This document shows positions 1 through 8,300 of a stretch of 22,155 nucleotides of DNA, in pieces. Position numbers and translations under genes: made by a program. The stretch's first letter is position 1. Each line of letters starts with the position of its first letter. The stretch comes from JBFLVN01 sp040758475 (GTDB lineage Bacteria; JAGRBM01). Under the pieces are notes generated by a model, which saw only the letters and a list, made by a program, of their open reading frames with translations, was not told the DNA's origin and did not search any database. Location: positions 1 through 22,155 of the forward strand of contig JBFLVN010000024.1 in assembly GCA_040758475.1 (NCBI GenBank), in the 5' to 3' direction.

Positions 1-1219
1 TACTGAGAAGGGCCTCGTGTTCCCGGCCGAGTTTTTCGAGTCCGGCGCGGGCGCTCTCGATTTCGGCGGCCCGGCGGTCTCTCTCCTGGCGGCCGCCCGT
101 AATCTCTTCCTTGAAGGTTTCCTCCCGTTCCTTGAGAAGGCGGGAGAGGTTTTCCCGTTCGGTCTCGAGCCGGGCGAGCTCGCCCTTCAAGGCGTCCCGC
201 TCCACCCGGCGTTCGGATTCCTCCCGCTCGACCTGGGAAAGGCGGCTTCTGGCCTGGGCCAGTTCGGTCTGGGTAGCGGTGGCCTGCTCTTTTTCGGAAG
301 CAAGCGTGCGTTCGAGGCGGGCAATTTCTTCGCGCCGGTTGTCGGATTCGGCCCGAAGGCGTGAGAGCTCTTCCCGCAGTTCGGCTTCCCGGCGGAGGGC
401 CGCGCCCGCTTGTTCCTCGCCCCGTTGCCGGGCGGCGGAGAGCTCTTGCCCCAAGCGCTCGCGTTCCGCCTGGGCGTCCCGAAGGGTGTCGGAGAGGGTT
501 TTTTCCCGGAGCGCGAGGTGCTCGGAGACCCGTTCGGCCTCCTGGCGGCGGGAGAGGGCTTCCGTTTCGGCGGCGGCTTTGGCCCGTTCGGTCTCTTCGA
601 GTTTCGTCTCCAGACGTTTTCGCTGCATTTCGAACTCGTCCCGTTCGCTGCTCGAACGGGAGGAGATGTCCGAGAGGTTCTTATCTTTTTCCTCGGAGTG
701 GTGGCGGAGCCTTTCAATGTCGGATTCGAGTCGTTTTTGGTCGGCTTCCAGGGCAGCGGCCCGGGATTGGGCGGCGTGGGAAGCTTCGATCGCTTTGGCG
801 AGTTCCGCGCGGAGTTTTTGGACCTCCGCCTCCGCTTCGCGAACCCGCGCGGCGGCGGCCCGGTCGGCGGCTGCCTGGGTTTCGAGTTCGCTCTGCCGCC
901 TCAGGCTTCGCAGGAGGCGCTCCGAGGCGACTTCGAGGGAAGCTTCGAGTTCTTCGATTCGGCGGGCGAGCCAGGCGGGGGAGAGGGAGGGGGCGTGCTT
1001 CTTCCGGGCGGCGGCGTCCACCTCCCGGGCCACGCGCCGGCCCAGGGCCAAAATGGCCGCTTCAGGGATTTCGGGCTCGGCGGGATGTCCGGCGAGATAG
1101 GGGGCGAAGTTCTCGGCGATCCGCCGCGCATCGGGAGCCGGTGGGGGAAGAGCGGAAGGCGCTTCTTCGGGAAGGGGCTCGCCGCTAAAGGCTTTTCGTA
1201 TCCAGGCACCGATGGCCAT
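1..1219 (-). CDS. Long coiled-coil protein, N-terminal part (open at left edge)
   Basis: Reading the complement from 1219 leftward gives 406 codons with no stop, so the gene continues beyond position 1. The first ~75 residues are mixed (start MAIGAWIRKAFSGEPLPEE, then a Pro/Ala-rich stretch). From about residue 84 (RRIEELEASLE) onward it is almost pure heptad-like helix rich in Glu, Arg, Ala, Leu and Gln, without cysteine and almost without Pro or Gly. This is a classic long coiled coil. There is no signal peptide or membrane segment in the visible part, so it is probably cytoplasmic. I chose ATG 1219 because GGAG (1232-1229) lies 9 nt upstream; ATG 1228, three codons earlier in frame, is the alternative. 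It is divergent from the lipoprotein gene at 1699. Function is not recognised. SMC/KfrA-like scaffold or polar/cytoskeletal proteins have this look, but no diagnostic domain is visible. The Arg/Ser-rich plus-strand frames over it are shadows. Confidence 0.85.
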   Translation of the reverse strand, partial: MAIGAWIRKAFSGEPLPEEAPSALPPPAPDARRIAENFAPYLAGHPAEPEIPEAAILALGRRVAREVDAAARKKHAPSLSPAWLARRIEELEASLEVASERLLRSLRRQSELETQAAADRAAAARVREAEAEVQKLRAELAKAIEASHAAQSRAAALEADQKRLESDIERLRHHSEEKDKNLSDISSRSSSERDEFEMQRKRLETKLEETERAKAAAETEALSRRQEAERVSEHLALREKTLSDTLRDAQAERERLGQELSAARQRGEEQAGAALRREAELREELSRLRAESDNRREEIARLERTLASEKEQATATQTELAQARSRLSQVEREESERRVERDALKGELARLETERENLSRLLKEREETFKEEITGGRQERDRRAAEIESARAGLEKLGREHEALLS

Positions 1220-1311
1220 GGATGCCATCTCCGCGGGAAACTTCCGCCGGTGCCTGCGCGTGGCGCGGCACGGGAAAGCCCCACCCGGTTTATTGCCCTC
1301 GGTACTTCAAA

Positions 1312-1340
1312 AGTATGGGGCGTGGAGGGGAGGGGGTCAA
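1312..1340 (-). promoter_or_regulatory. Candidate sigma70-type promoter for the coiled-coil gene
   Basis: On the minus strand, TTGACC (1340-1335, 5 of 6 to the -35 consensus) is followed after 17 nt by CATACT (1317-1312, 4 of 6 to the -10). Transcription would start near 1305, giving a leader of about 85 nt before ATG 1219. The AT-rich AAAA directly upstream of the -35 and a dyad a few bases further upstream support a regulated promoter. Inference from motif and position only. Confidence 0.45.
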
Positions 1341-1346
1341 TTTTCG

Positions 1347-1371
1347 CACGTTCCCCGGTTCGGTGAACGTG
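1347..1371. promoter_or_regulatory. Dyad-symmetric candidate operator CACGTTC-N11-GAACGTG
   Basis: CACGTTC (1347-1353) and GAACGTG (1365-1371) are perfect reverse complements separated by 11 bp. The site lies 6 bp upstream of the -35 of the minus-strand promoter, between two divergent genes. That is the usual place for a dimeric regulator. The binding protein is unknown. Confidence 0.4.
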
Positions 1372-1387
1372 TGCTCCAAATCTCGTG

Positions 1388-1403
1388 GTGCACACTAGTG
1401 CAC
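1388..1403. repeat. GTGCAC-N4-GTGCAC element
   Basis: Two copies of the self-complementary hexamer GTGCAC (1388-1393, 1398-1403) start exactly 10 bp apart, one helical turn. The element is therefore both a direct and an inverted repeat. It lies between the divergent genes, 26 bp upstream of the candidate -35 of the lipoprotein operon. A second operator is possible; nothing identifies the protein. Confidence 0.35.
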
Positions 1404-1428
1404 AGGCCGGAAAGCTTTGTAAATCCGC

Positions 1429-1458
1429 TTGCTTGGCCGAGGGGTGTCCATCTATTCT
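1429..1458 (+). promoter_or_regulatory. Weak candidate promoter for the lipoprotein operon
   Basis: TTGCTT (1429-1434) and TATTCT (1453-1458, 4 of 6 to the -10) are 18 bp apart. If used, transcription would begin near 1465 and give a leader of about 230 nt that contains both hairpins before ATG 1699. The -35 is poor (3 of 6), so this is only the best visible candidate. Confidence 0.22.
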
Positions 1459-1585
1459 AGCCGTTACTTTGGTGAACTGGGTTACTGCTCTGAACGGCCA
1501 CTACGCGATAAGCTGGCGCAATCAGGGCTGTTTCTGGGTTAGTGAGGGGTTGCATAGCGCCTTTGAGGGGAAGGTGTTAGTGGAA

Positions 1586-1630
1586 TTCCCCGCAAACCCT
1601 TCAGGGGCGTTTGTCTGCGGTTTGCGGGAA
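1586..1630 (+). promoter_or_regulatory. Leader hairpin 1 (10-12 bp stem)
   Basis: CCCGCAAACC (1589-1598) is perfectly complementary to GGTTTGCGGG (1619-1628) with a 20-nt loop. Allowing one bulged C at 1588, TT (1586-1587) also pairs with AA (1629-1630). There is no U-tract after it, so it is not an intrinsic terminator. It sits 55-110 nt upstream of the lipoprotein Shine-Dalgarno, where an mRNA structure or DNA operator could act. No known riboswitch consensus was recognised. Confidence 0.4.
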
Positions 1631-1662
1631 AAGCGGGCAAGGCGGCAAATAGCCGCGCTTTT
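1629..1662 (+). promoter_or_regulatory. Leader hairpin 2 (bulged stem)
   Basis: AAAAGC (1629-1634) pairs with GCTTTT (1657-1662). After a 7-nt one-sided bulge, GCGGC (1642-1646) pairs with GCCGC (1652-1656) around an AAATA loop. It abuts hairpin 1 directly and ends 22 nt before AGGAGG. Two stems back to back suggest a structured 5' leader for the lipoprotein mRNA. This is manual pairing only. Confidence 0.28.
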
Positions 1663-1698
1663 GCAAAGAACTTAAAGCCTTTTCAGGAGGCAAGACCG

Positions 1699-4600
1699 AT
1701 GCGTGTTCGAAACTGGCCAGCCGCCGTGGCGATGCTGGCAATACTCGCCGGTTGCGGCGGAGGGGGCGGGGGAGGGACCATCACCATTCCCCCGAATTTC
1801 ACGGTAACGGCCAACATCACGGTTGACCCTGCTTGCACGCCGGCCGCGCCCACCGCCGAAGCCAATGGAATCGACGTTTGCCTCGTCACCATCGACTTGA
1901 CCCTCGACCCGCCTCCCGAATCGGAACTTCCGGAAGCGGGAATCTTCATCAGTGGTTCCCCCACCGCGGGAGGCCCGGGCTATCTCTTTTACGAGGACCC
2001 CGACATCGTGGACGAGCCCCTCTCGGAAGGCCGCCGCCCGCGGGTTTACACCGTTGGATTCGATCCCGATACGGGGGATGCTCCATCCATTCAGGTTTAC
2101 GTCCGTTCGACCGTCGTGGGTACCGGCCAGATCTCGATCGATTCGGGCCCGGCCCTAAGCGAACTGGCGAACGTGGAGTTCGCCGTCGATGCTTCCGCCC
2201 CGGCTTCCATTCTCCTTACGGCCAATTCCTTTGTCGGCGATGGGGGTTGCACCCTCGTCACGGCGCAGGTCCTGAATGCCCTCGATGCTCCCATCCCCAA
2301 TTCCGCCGTGGATTTCACGCTCGAATTCTCGAGCAACGATCCCTTCGGCGAATACGACCCGGCCGATACGGGGACTTGCCCCACTCCCTCCGCGCCCGTC
2401 GTCCGCACGATCCAGGATCACAACGACGGGATAAACGACGAGGCGGCGGTGACGTTCTACACGACGGACGAGACACTGCACGCCGTTACGATTACGGCGG
2501 AGATCGTCTCCCCCATTTCCGGCGTCACGCCGGCCCAGGCGAGCATCCAGGTGTACGATTCCGTGAGCGCCGCTTCGGCGGCCCGCTACACGTTTTCTTC
2601 CGTGCAGGACGGGCGCCCGAGCGACAGCGCGATGCTCCCCGCGGACGTGGATGCTTTCTTCGGTGATGCCGCCGGTACCGCCGACATCGTGGGCGGCCCG
2701 GCCATCGGTATCACGGGCCGCATCCGCAGCATCGATGAAGTGGCGGAAGACCGCGATTGCGACTGCGATCCTGCCGTCGATCCGGAGGCCTGCACCGATA
2801 CGGGCGCCGGCAACACGGCCTGCCCCGCGACGGGGCTCTTGATCGAGATCGATTGCCCTTCGGGCCTGAACAATCCCGCCCAGATTCATTGCGAATTCAG
2901 CATCAACGACACGTCCTTCGCGGACGTGGTGGGAACTCCAGGGAACACGGGGTGCACCAACGGTCAGGGAAACAGAAGGTGCGTCCGTTTCCTCTGCCCC
3001 GGCGGCGCCACCGCTTGCACGCCGCCCACGTTCTTCTGGCGGATTGTTTCGAATTCCGTCGCCAAGCAAACGAGCCGTTCGGATGATCTCCACCCGGTCA
3101 AGCTCCGGTTCAGGGCGCCGGTCACTTCCACGCCCGACCTGACCGTCGATCGTACGGGCATACCCGATGGCGATCCTGCCATCCTCCCCGAGTCGGTCGT
3201 CTTCATGCCGGACCCTTCCCGCCCCGCGAAGGTCGTTTTCACCAAGCCCCTTTCGGCGGACGATGGGGACGTTGGCGGTGTTGGAAACCGCAATTGCACC
3301 GTCGCGACGGTGAGCGGTTCGACCTCTCCTGCCGTCATTCAGTGTTCGGACGAAGCAACGGATTACACCCAGGTGGAGTCGAACGTGAACCGCCCCCGCG
3401 TTCCCGTCCGGTTTGAAATCCAGAACGCTCTCGGGGATGTTTTCGCTCCTGGCACCCTTCCCATCGGTGCCGACCAGATCACCTTCGCGCTGAACGGCCC
3501 CGCCGGCGTTCCGCCCTACGAGGTTTGCCAGGGCGCGGGCAATTGCCAGTCTCCGGCGGTTTCAAGCGGCCTTACCACCACGGGGGATCTCAATTATCCC
3601 GCCGCCACCGGTGTGCTCGGGGATTATACGAATCTCTTCCTGTACCCGGCGTTTTCCCCGAGCGTTCCTTACGGGATCGACGTGAGCGTCAACATCGGCG
3701 GCCAACTCGGGTTTACCTCCGGGAACCGAGTGCTCCAGTTCAATCCCGAATGCGAGACCCCTTACAACGTGACTTGCAGCTTTGCCTCCGCGAGCGGCCC
3801 GCCGCCCGTAAGCCCTCCGGCCTGTTATCCGGGGGCGGTCCCGATCAAGGCCAATGGGACGGAATGCGAATTCGTCACTTGCCAGGTACAGAGCTTCGCC
3901 CAGGCGAATCCCGGCGGCGCCGCGGCGGCACTTGGATGCCCGAATGCCGGCACTCCCTCGGCCGACCCCGTCAACTCGAATTTCTTCGGCATCCGGCTGT
4001 TGGCGGATGCGGATACGGAGACGGAGACTTTCTGCGCCGCCTCGGGCAGTTGCACCGGAGCCTTTGCCTCGGAAGTGGAAGACATCCTCACCCCGGCGTC
4101 GCCTGCGGCCCGGGCCCAGTTCTACATGAAGGTGGATTCCAACCAGACGGCCTCGGCTACGTTCTCGCCCAACTTTATCGCCCGCGTCCGGCGGGCCGGG
4201 ACGCCCGGGTCGCTTCCCTTGAGCGATCTGGACCCCCAGAACCTCATCCAGGCGGCGCCCAGCTTCACCGCCGCCCGCGATCCGGCCCTTCCGGCCACCG
4301 TTCAGCTCAGCGCGGTCAAGGTGAACGGCACTGCGCTTACGAACATCTTTAGCCAGCACGCCGCGGATTCGGGCACGGCCAAGGATTTGGTGGATTTTCA
4401 TGGGATTACACCCGCCATCCGGTTTGGCGATCCCTTCGCGGCCCGGATCGACGTGACCATCAAGGATTTCGACGGGAACAACTATCTGGCCGCCGGGAAC
4501 AATCCCGAATGCGAGGTGACCCTTTCGGCTACCGGGTCGGCGCAGGGCACGGCTTTCCCGGCTTTCGTAACGGGCAGTTGCAGCACGGCGGCTCCGCCTC

Positions 4601-5304
4601 CCTCTCGTCCATTGGCCCAGACGGAGGGGAACGCGCTCGTGCAGTCCTGCCTCATTTCGAATGGCCTCGCGACGGCGGCCACGGGAACGGCGACGGTGCA
4701 GGCCCAGTTCACCGGCGCGACGCCTTGCGGGCCCACGGGGACCGTCTCGACGAACGTCACGGTCAACTCCGTCGTCCGTTCGGTCCGGTATATCTACAAC
4801 GTCCACAACCTGACGGGCGCCTCCATGTCGTTCAACGCCGTCCAGGCCAATTCCAACCTAAGCGGCGTCACCTTCTGCAAGCCTTCCGATGTGGATTGCA
4901 ACGAGACGCCCCAGCCGGAAGCGTTCCTGCCCGTCGGCATTCTCTCGGGGAAGGGCGCTCTTGGGAACCTGACGGACGATGAATCCCAGCTCGCCGCCCT
5001 CTATTCCGAGACCCTGCCCAACAGCTGCGCCAATCCTTTCGCGGTGGGGGCGGGGGCTTCGTCGAACATCTGGCAGTTCGACGTCTCGCTCCACCCGGAC
5101 GCCCCCAACACGGGCGTGCTTCTCGACCGGCTTTCCTTTACGACGACGGCGGCCGACGCGGTTTTCCGCCCGACGCCTGCGCCGGCCTTCCAGGAAGTCA
5201 ACCAGCTCACGGGCTCTCCGCCCTTGTGTCTGCCGCAGACGATCCCTTCCGCGAACCTTGCCGTCGAAGTGCAGGTGGGGCAGGCGCGGTACTACGGGCA
5301 ATAA
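1699..5304 (+). CDS. Large Cys-rich Ig-like surface lipoprotein, 1201 aa
   Basis: Function is not recognised; the architecture is clear. A short signal ends in the lipobox LAGC with Cys19, then a run of seven Gly, so this is a lipid-anchored envelope protein. Gly at +2 fits outer-membrane sorting. Residues ~166-292 (SILLTANSF...VSAAS) look like a bacterial Ig-like domain of the invasin/Big_1 type; residues before it and long stretches after it are also beta-rich. About 34 further cysteines are present, ten of them in residues 354-440, so extensive disulfide bonding in the periplasm or outside is likely. There is no C-terminal membrane or sorting segment. ATG 1699 is set by AGGAGG 8 nt upstream and by the signal. 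The stop is immediately followed by the giant secreted-protein frame, so the two are probably one operon and may form one surface complex. A catalytic role cannot be excluded, but no active-site motif was seen. Confidence 0.9.
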   Translation: MRVRNWPAAVAMLAILAGCGGGGGGGTITIPPNFTVTANITVDPACTPAAPTAEANGIDVCLVTIDLTLDPPPESELPEAGIFISGSPTAGGPGYLFYEDPDIVDEPLSEGRRPRVYTVGFDPDTGDAPSIQVYVRSTVVGTGQISIDSGPALSELANVEFAVDASAPASILLTANSFVGDGGCTLVTAQVLNALDAPIPNSAVDFTLEFSSNDPFGEYDPADTGTCPTPSAPVVRTIQDHNDGINDEAAVTFYTTDETLHAVTITAEIVSPISGVTPAQASIQVYDSVSAASAARYTFSSVQDGRPSDSAMLPADVDAFFGDAAGTADIVGGPAIGITGRIRSIDEVAEDRDCDCDPAVDPEACTDTGAGNTACPATGLLIEIDCPSGLNNPAQIHCEFSINDTSFADVVGTPGNTGCTNGQGNRRCVRFLCPGGATACTPPTFFWRIVSNSVAKQTSRSDDLHPVKLRFRAPVTSTPDLTVDRTGIPDGDPAILPESVVFMPDPSRPAKVVFTKPLSADDGDVGGVGNRNCTVATVSGSTSPAVIQCSDEATDYTQVESNVNRPRVPVRFEIQNALGDVFAPGTLPIGADQITFALNGPAGVPPYEVCQGAGNCQSPAVSSGLTTTGDLNYPAATGVLGDYTNLFLYPAFSPSVPYGIDVSVNIGGQLGFTSGNRVLQFNPECETPYNVTCSFASASGPPPVSPPACYPGAVPIKANGTECEFVTCQVQSFAQANPGGAAAALGCPNAGTPSADPVNSNFFGIRLLADADTETETFCAASGSCTGAFASEVEDILTPASPAARAQFYMKVDSNQTASATFSPNFIARVRRAGTPGSLPLSDLDPQNLIQAAPSFTAARDPALPATVQLSAVKVNGTALTNIFSQHAADSGTAKDLVDFHGITPAIRFGDPFAARIDVTIKDFDGNNYLAAGNNPECEVTLSATGSAQGTAFPAFVTGSCSTAAPPPSRPLAQTEGNALVQSCLISNGLATAATGTATVQAQFTGATPCGPTGTVSTNVTVNSVVRSVRYIYNVHNLTGASMSFNAVQANSNLSGVTFCKPSDVDCNETPQPEAFLPVGILSGKGALGNLTDDESQLAALYSETLPNSCANPFAVGAGASSNIWQFDVSLHPDAPNTGVLLDRLSFTTTAADAVFRPTPAPAFQEVNQLTGSPPLCLPQTIPSANLAVEVQVGQARYYGQ

Positions 5305-5325
5305 ATGGATGGCGGGCCGGGCATT

Positions 5326-5329
5326 GGAG
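5326..5329 (+). promoter_or_regulatory. Ribosome-binding site that sets the giant-gene start
   Basis: GGAG at 5326-5329 lies 8 nt before GTG 5338. The frame is open from ATG 5305, directly after the lipoprotein stop, but that ATG has no Shine-Dalgarno and would put ~11 residues before a normal signal peptide. ATG 5347 would leave a 17-nt spacing, which is too long. I therefore prefer GTG 5338. Confidence 0.5.
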
Positions 5330-5337
5330 TGATTGCG

Positions 5338-8300
5338 GTGAAGTGGATGGAAACAAAATCGGTTAGGCGGTGGTTGGCGGCGGCTCTGCTCGCCTCCGGG
5401 CTCGCCTTGCCGGGCATGGCCCGGGCCCAGGGCCTCTTTGGGGACGTCTTCCCCCCGGGCGCTCCGGACGGGAGGATCACCGTGGGCGATGTGGCCTACG
5501 TCCAGCTCTTCGCCCTGGGCCTCGCCGTTCCCGACGGGACCCAGATCGACGCGGCCAATGTTTTCCCGATCACGGCCGCCACCGGATGCGGCCCCTTGGC
5601 CGATTCGGTCTGCATCGATTTCGCCAACCGCAACATGGGAGGGCTTGGCCCCGGCGCCGACGCCAAGGACATCACGGTAGGCGACGTGACCGTCCTTCAA
5701 CTGGCGGCCCTGGGCCAGATCAAGATGCCGCCCCGGCTCAACATCCTCTCGCTCACGCCCAACGTTCCGGCCCCCGTGCCGCTGAGTGGACTCGACGGTT
5801 CCTCGAACCCGGTGGAACTCGCCATCGCCGGTACCGGATTCGATCCGGCGAACTTCGAGGTCCGCTTTATCTTTGACGAAGTGGGCGATCCTTCTCCGGG
5901 AAATCCGCCGGAAGAGGTGGCCTGCACCTACGCCGGTGGGGGATTCCCGCAGGATTGCGCCGATTTCGATATTTTAAGCGCCACGATCAACGAGATCGTG
6001 GTGACGGTACCTTCCGCCACGTTGACGGACGTCAACGGAAACGGGGATGGAACGGCCGAGGCCACAGTGCGGGTGACAAACCTCGCTACTTCAAGCACGG
6101 CCGATTCCCCCGACCCGCTCCTTTACGCCGACGCCTTGTTCGAACTGGCCATCGTTTCGGGCGACGGGCAGGCGAGCTTCCCCCTGGTGGCTTTGGGGGA
6201 GCCCCTCGTCCTGATGGCGACCGACCTTCAGGGGAATCCCATCTCCAGCAACGGCTCCCAATGCCTCCAGGACTTGCAAGGGTGCTTCATCCAGTTCCAG
6301 GTGGATTTCACTCCGGGGGATGCGACCCACGACGGAAGCTTGAACGGCGAGGGGGATACGACGTCCGTCGATCTCTCCAGTGGTTTCGCCCAGGTGTCGG
6401 TAATCCCGTACCCCTCGGCCTTCAACGGCGGGAAGCTCTACGTCACCGCCACGCTCATGAACTTTTTCGGCGACCCGGAGCCGGGCGTCGATCCCATCAC
6501 CTTCGTCGTGACCATCGCCCAGGATGCGGACCTCGTGCTCTCGGTTACCGGGGGCAACAGCCAGACTTGCGCCAACGGTGAGATTTGCCCCTACGTGGGG
6601 ACGGCGGCCGTGCCCCTTTCGCTGCGGGTCATCGACAAATACGGTCTCGATACTGGCAGCACGGCCACGATTTCCTTCGCGGACAACACGGCAGGCGGGG
6701 TTTTCTCCTCTCCGGCGGTCCTGACGGGGGTCACCAATTGCGCGGCCACTCCGCCGTGTGTGACGAGCGTCTTCCCCGCCGAAGTGCAGATCACCGCCGG
6801 AACGCTCGAAGTTGCCAACAACGAAGGCGATCATGCTTTTCAGGCGACGGCGACTGTTCCCGCCGTGACGGTCCATCCGGCGGGGGGCCTCGCCCTGAGG
6901 GCGCACGTCGAAAGGGCCTCGCCCGCTTCCATCGAAATGACTTCGCCCGATACGCAGGCCGAGCGCAGCGTCGCCCGTGGCGAGCAGCACGCCATGGACG
7001 TGCTCGTGCGCGATCAATTCGGCCGCACCTTCAATGGGGCGACGGTGAATTACGCCATTGCGCTCGCCCCCTTGGGCGACGATTCGAATCTCTCGGCCTC
7101 CGCGCCCGTCACGGCGGGGGGCGGGCTCGCCACTTCGAACCTCAACGTGGGCTCGAACGGCGCGGCGGGGGATTTGACTGTCACCGCGGCCATCGCCGCC
7201 GTGACCGGTTTGACGGGCGGCGATTCGGTTTCGTTCCTCTTCGCCATCGGCACGGACGATTCGCCTCCGCCGCCCCTCGATATGGCACGCGTCCATTGGG
7301 CGACGCCCGTCAGCAATGCGCTGACCAATTTTACCGATGGAACGAACGTCAACTCGCTCCTCGTCCGTGGGGCTTTGGGCGCCGTAGCGGTTCAAGCGGG
7401 TGACGACATCACTCAGTACTCCGTCCACCTGACGGGGCCGGGCCTTACCGATCAATGCGCCGATTTCACGGGAGGGATGTCGAACGGCCTCCCCACCGGG
7501 GTCGTGGGCGGGAACGTGGACCCCAGCCAGGCCCGGTTCCAGGTCACGCTCGGATCATATCTGCCCGGCACCATCGCGGAACTCCGCGTTTCCGACGAGC
7601 CGTGCGCGGGGCTGACACCGGAATTCTCACTCCCCCGCACGATCGTCCTCCCGGGCGCCGTGAACCGCGGGTACATCACCGATCGCTCCACAAGCGCCAT
7701 CCACGTTTTCGACCTGACCGCGGGCTCTCCGTTCCCGGGCGTGGAGGCCGTGGACGCCGATTCGACGCAAGGCCCCCAAGCCATCCACATGACAGGCCTC
7801 GGGCCCAACTCGGTCGCCTTTTTCGCCACGGCCAGCGCTCCGCCCGGAGCTGTCGACCGGGCCCTGGTCGTCAACACGTACAGCCACGACCTCTCCCTCG
7901 TCCGGATAGGGGAAGAGGTTCTCGTCCAGCACGGCGACCTCTCCCTCTCGGGCGGGAGCCCTTCGGACATCCTCGTATCGCCCGCCTCGAATTTCGTGGA
8001 CGGTCCCGCGGGCGCCTCCGCTTCGCGCAACGCCGCGTGCAACGTGGGCCTGTCCCTGAGCGACTTCTCGACTTCTTCTTCCACCGATGACGACGACTGC
8101 GCGGTCGCCCCTGGCGACCGGATCATCATCCATCCTCCCGAATCCCTGGAGGGAGGGACGATCACCCGGACGGTGATCGAAGTCATCGATGACACGACGA
8201 TCCGGATTTCGGGCGACCTTACGAGCGCCCAGGTTCCGAATAATTCGGATTTCCGCATCGTCTCCAACTACCGGGAGATCGACGCGGACAACGACCCTGC

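Larger units (their letters stand above)
1220..1698. other. Divergent intergenic region
   Basis: About 480 bp without a convincing gene, between the minus-strand coiled-coil gene and the plus-strand lipoprotein gene. It is visibly less GC-rich than its surroundings. It contains the minus-strand promoter, the CACGTTC dyad, the GTGCAC element, a weak plus-strand promoter, two abutting hairpins and the strong ribosome-binding site AGGAGG (1685-1690). The heptamer GTTAGTG also occurs twice (1538-1544, 1576-1582). An open frame at 1385-1675 (96 codons from GTG) has no Shine-Dalgarno, no recognisable motif and codon use unlike the neighbours, and I do not call it. Confidence 0.7.

Noticed and set aside
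111..1100. 329-codon Ser/Arg-rich plus-strand frame, and other plus and minus frames over 1-1395
   Set aside because: Low-complexity Arg/Ser/Gly products typical of GC-rich antisense shadows. The minus-strand frame ending at position 1 gives a coherent coiled coil over the whole stretch.
1385..1675. 96-codon frame in the divergent intergenic region
   Set aside because: GTG start without Shine-Dalgarno, no recognisable domain, unusual codons, and it overlaps the operator-like repeats and hairpins.
1400..1698. Possible known riboswitch (c-di-GMP, cobalamin, TPP) in the surface-operon leader
   Set aside because: The hairpins are real on paper, but the conserved cores of these classes could not be matched.
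3562..4806. 414-codon minus-strand frame opposite the lipoprotein gene
   Set aside because: Arg/Gly-rich shadow of a strongly supported lipoprotein frame; no domain signature.
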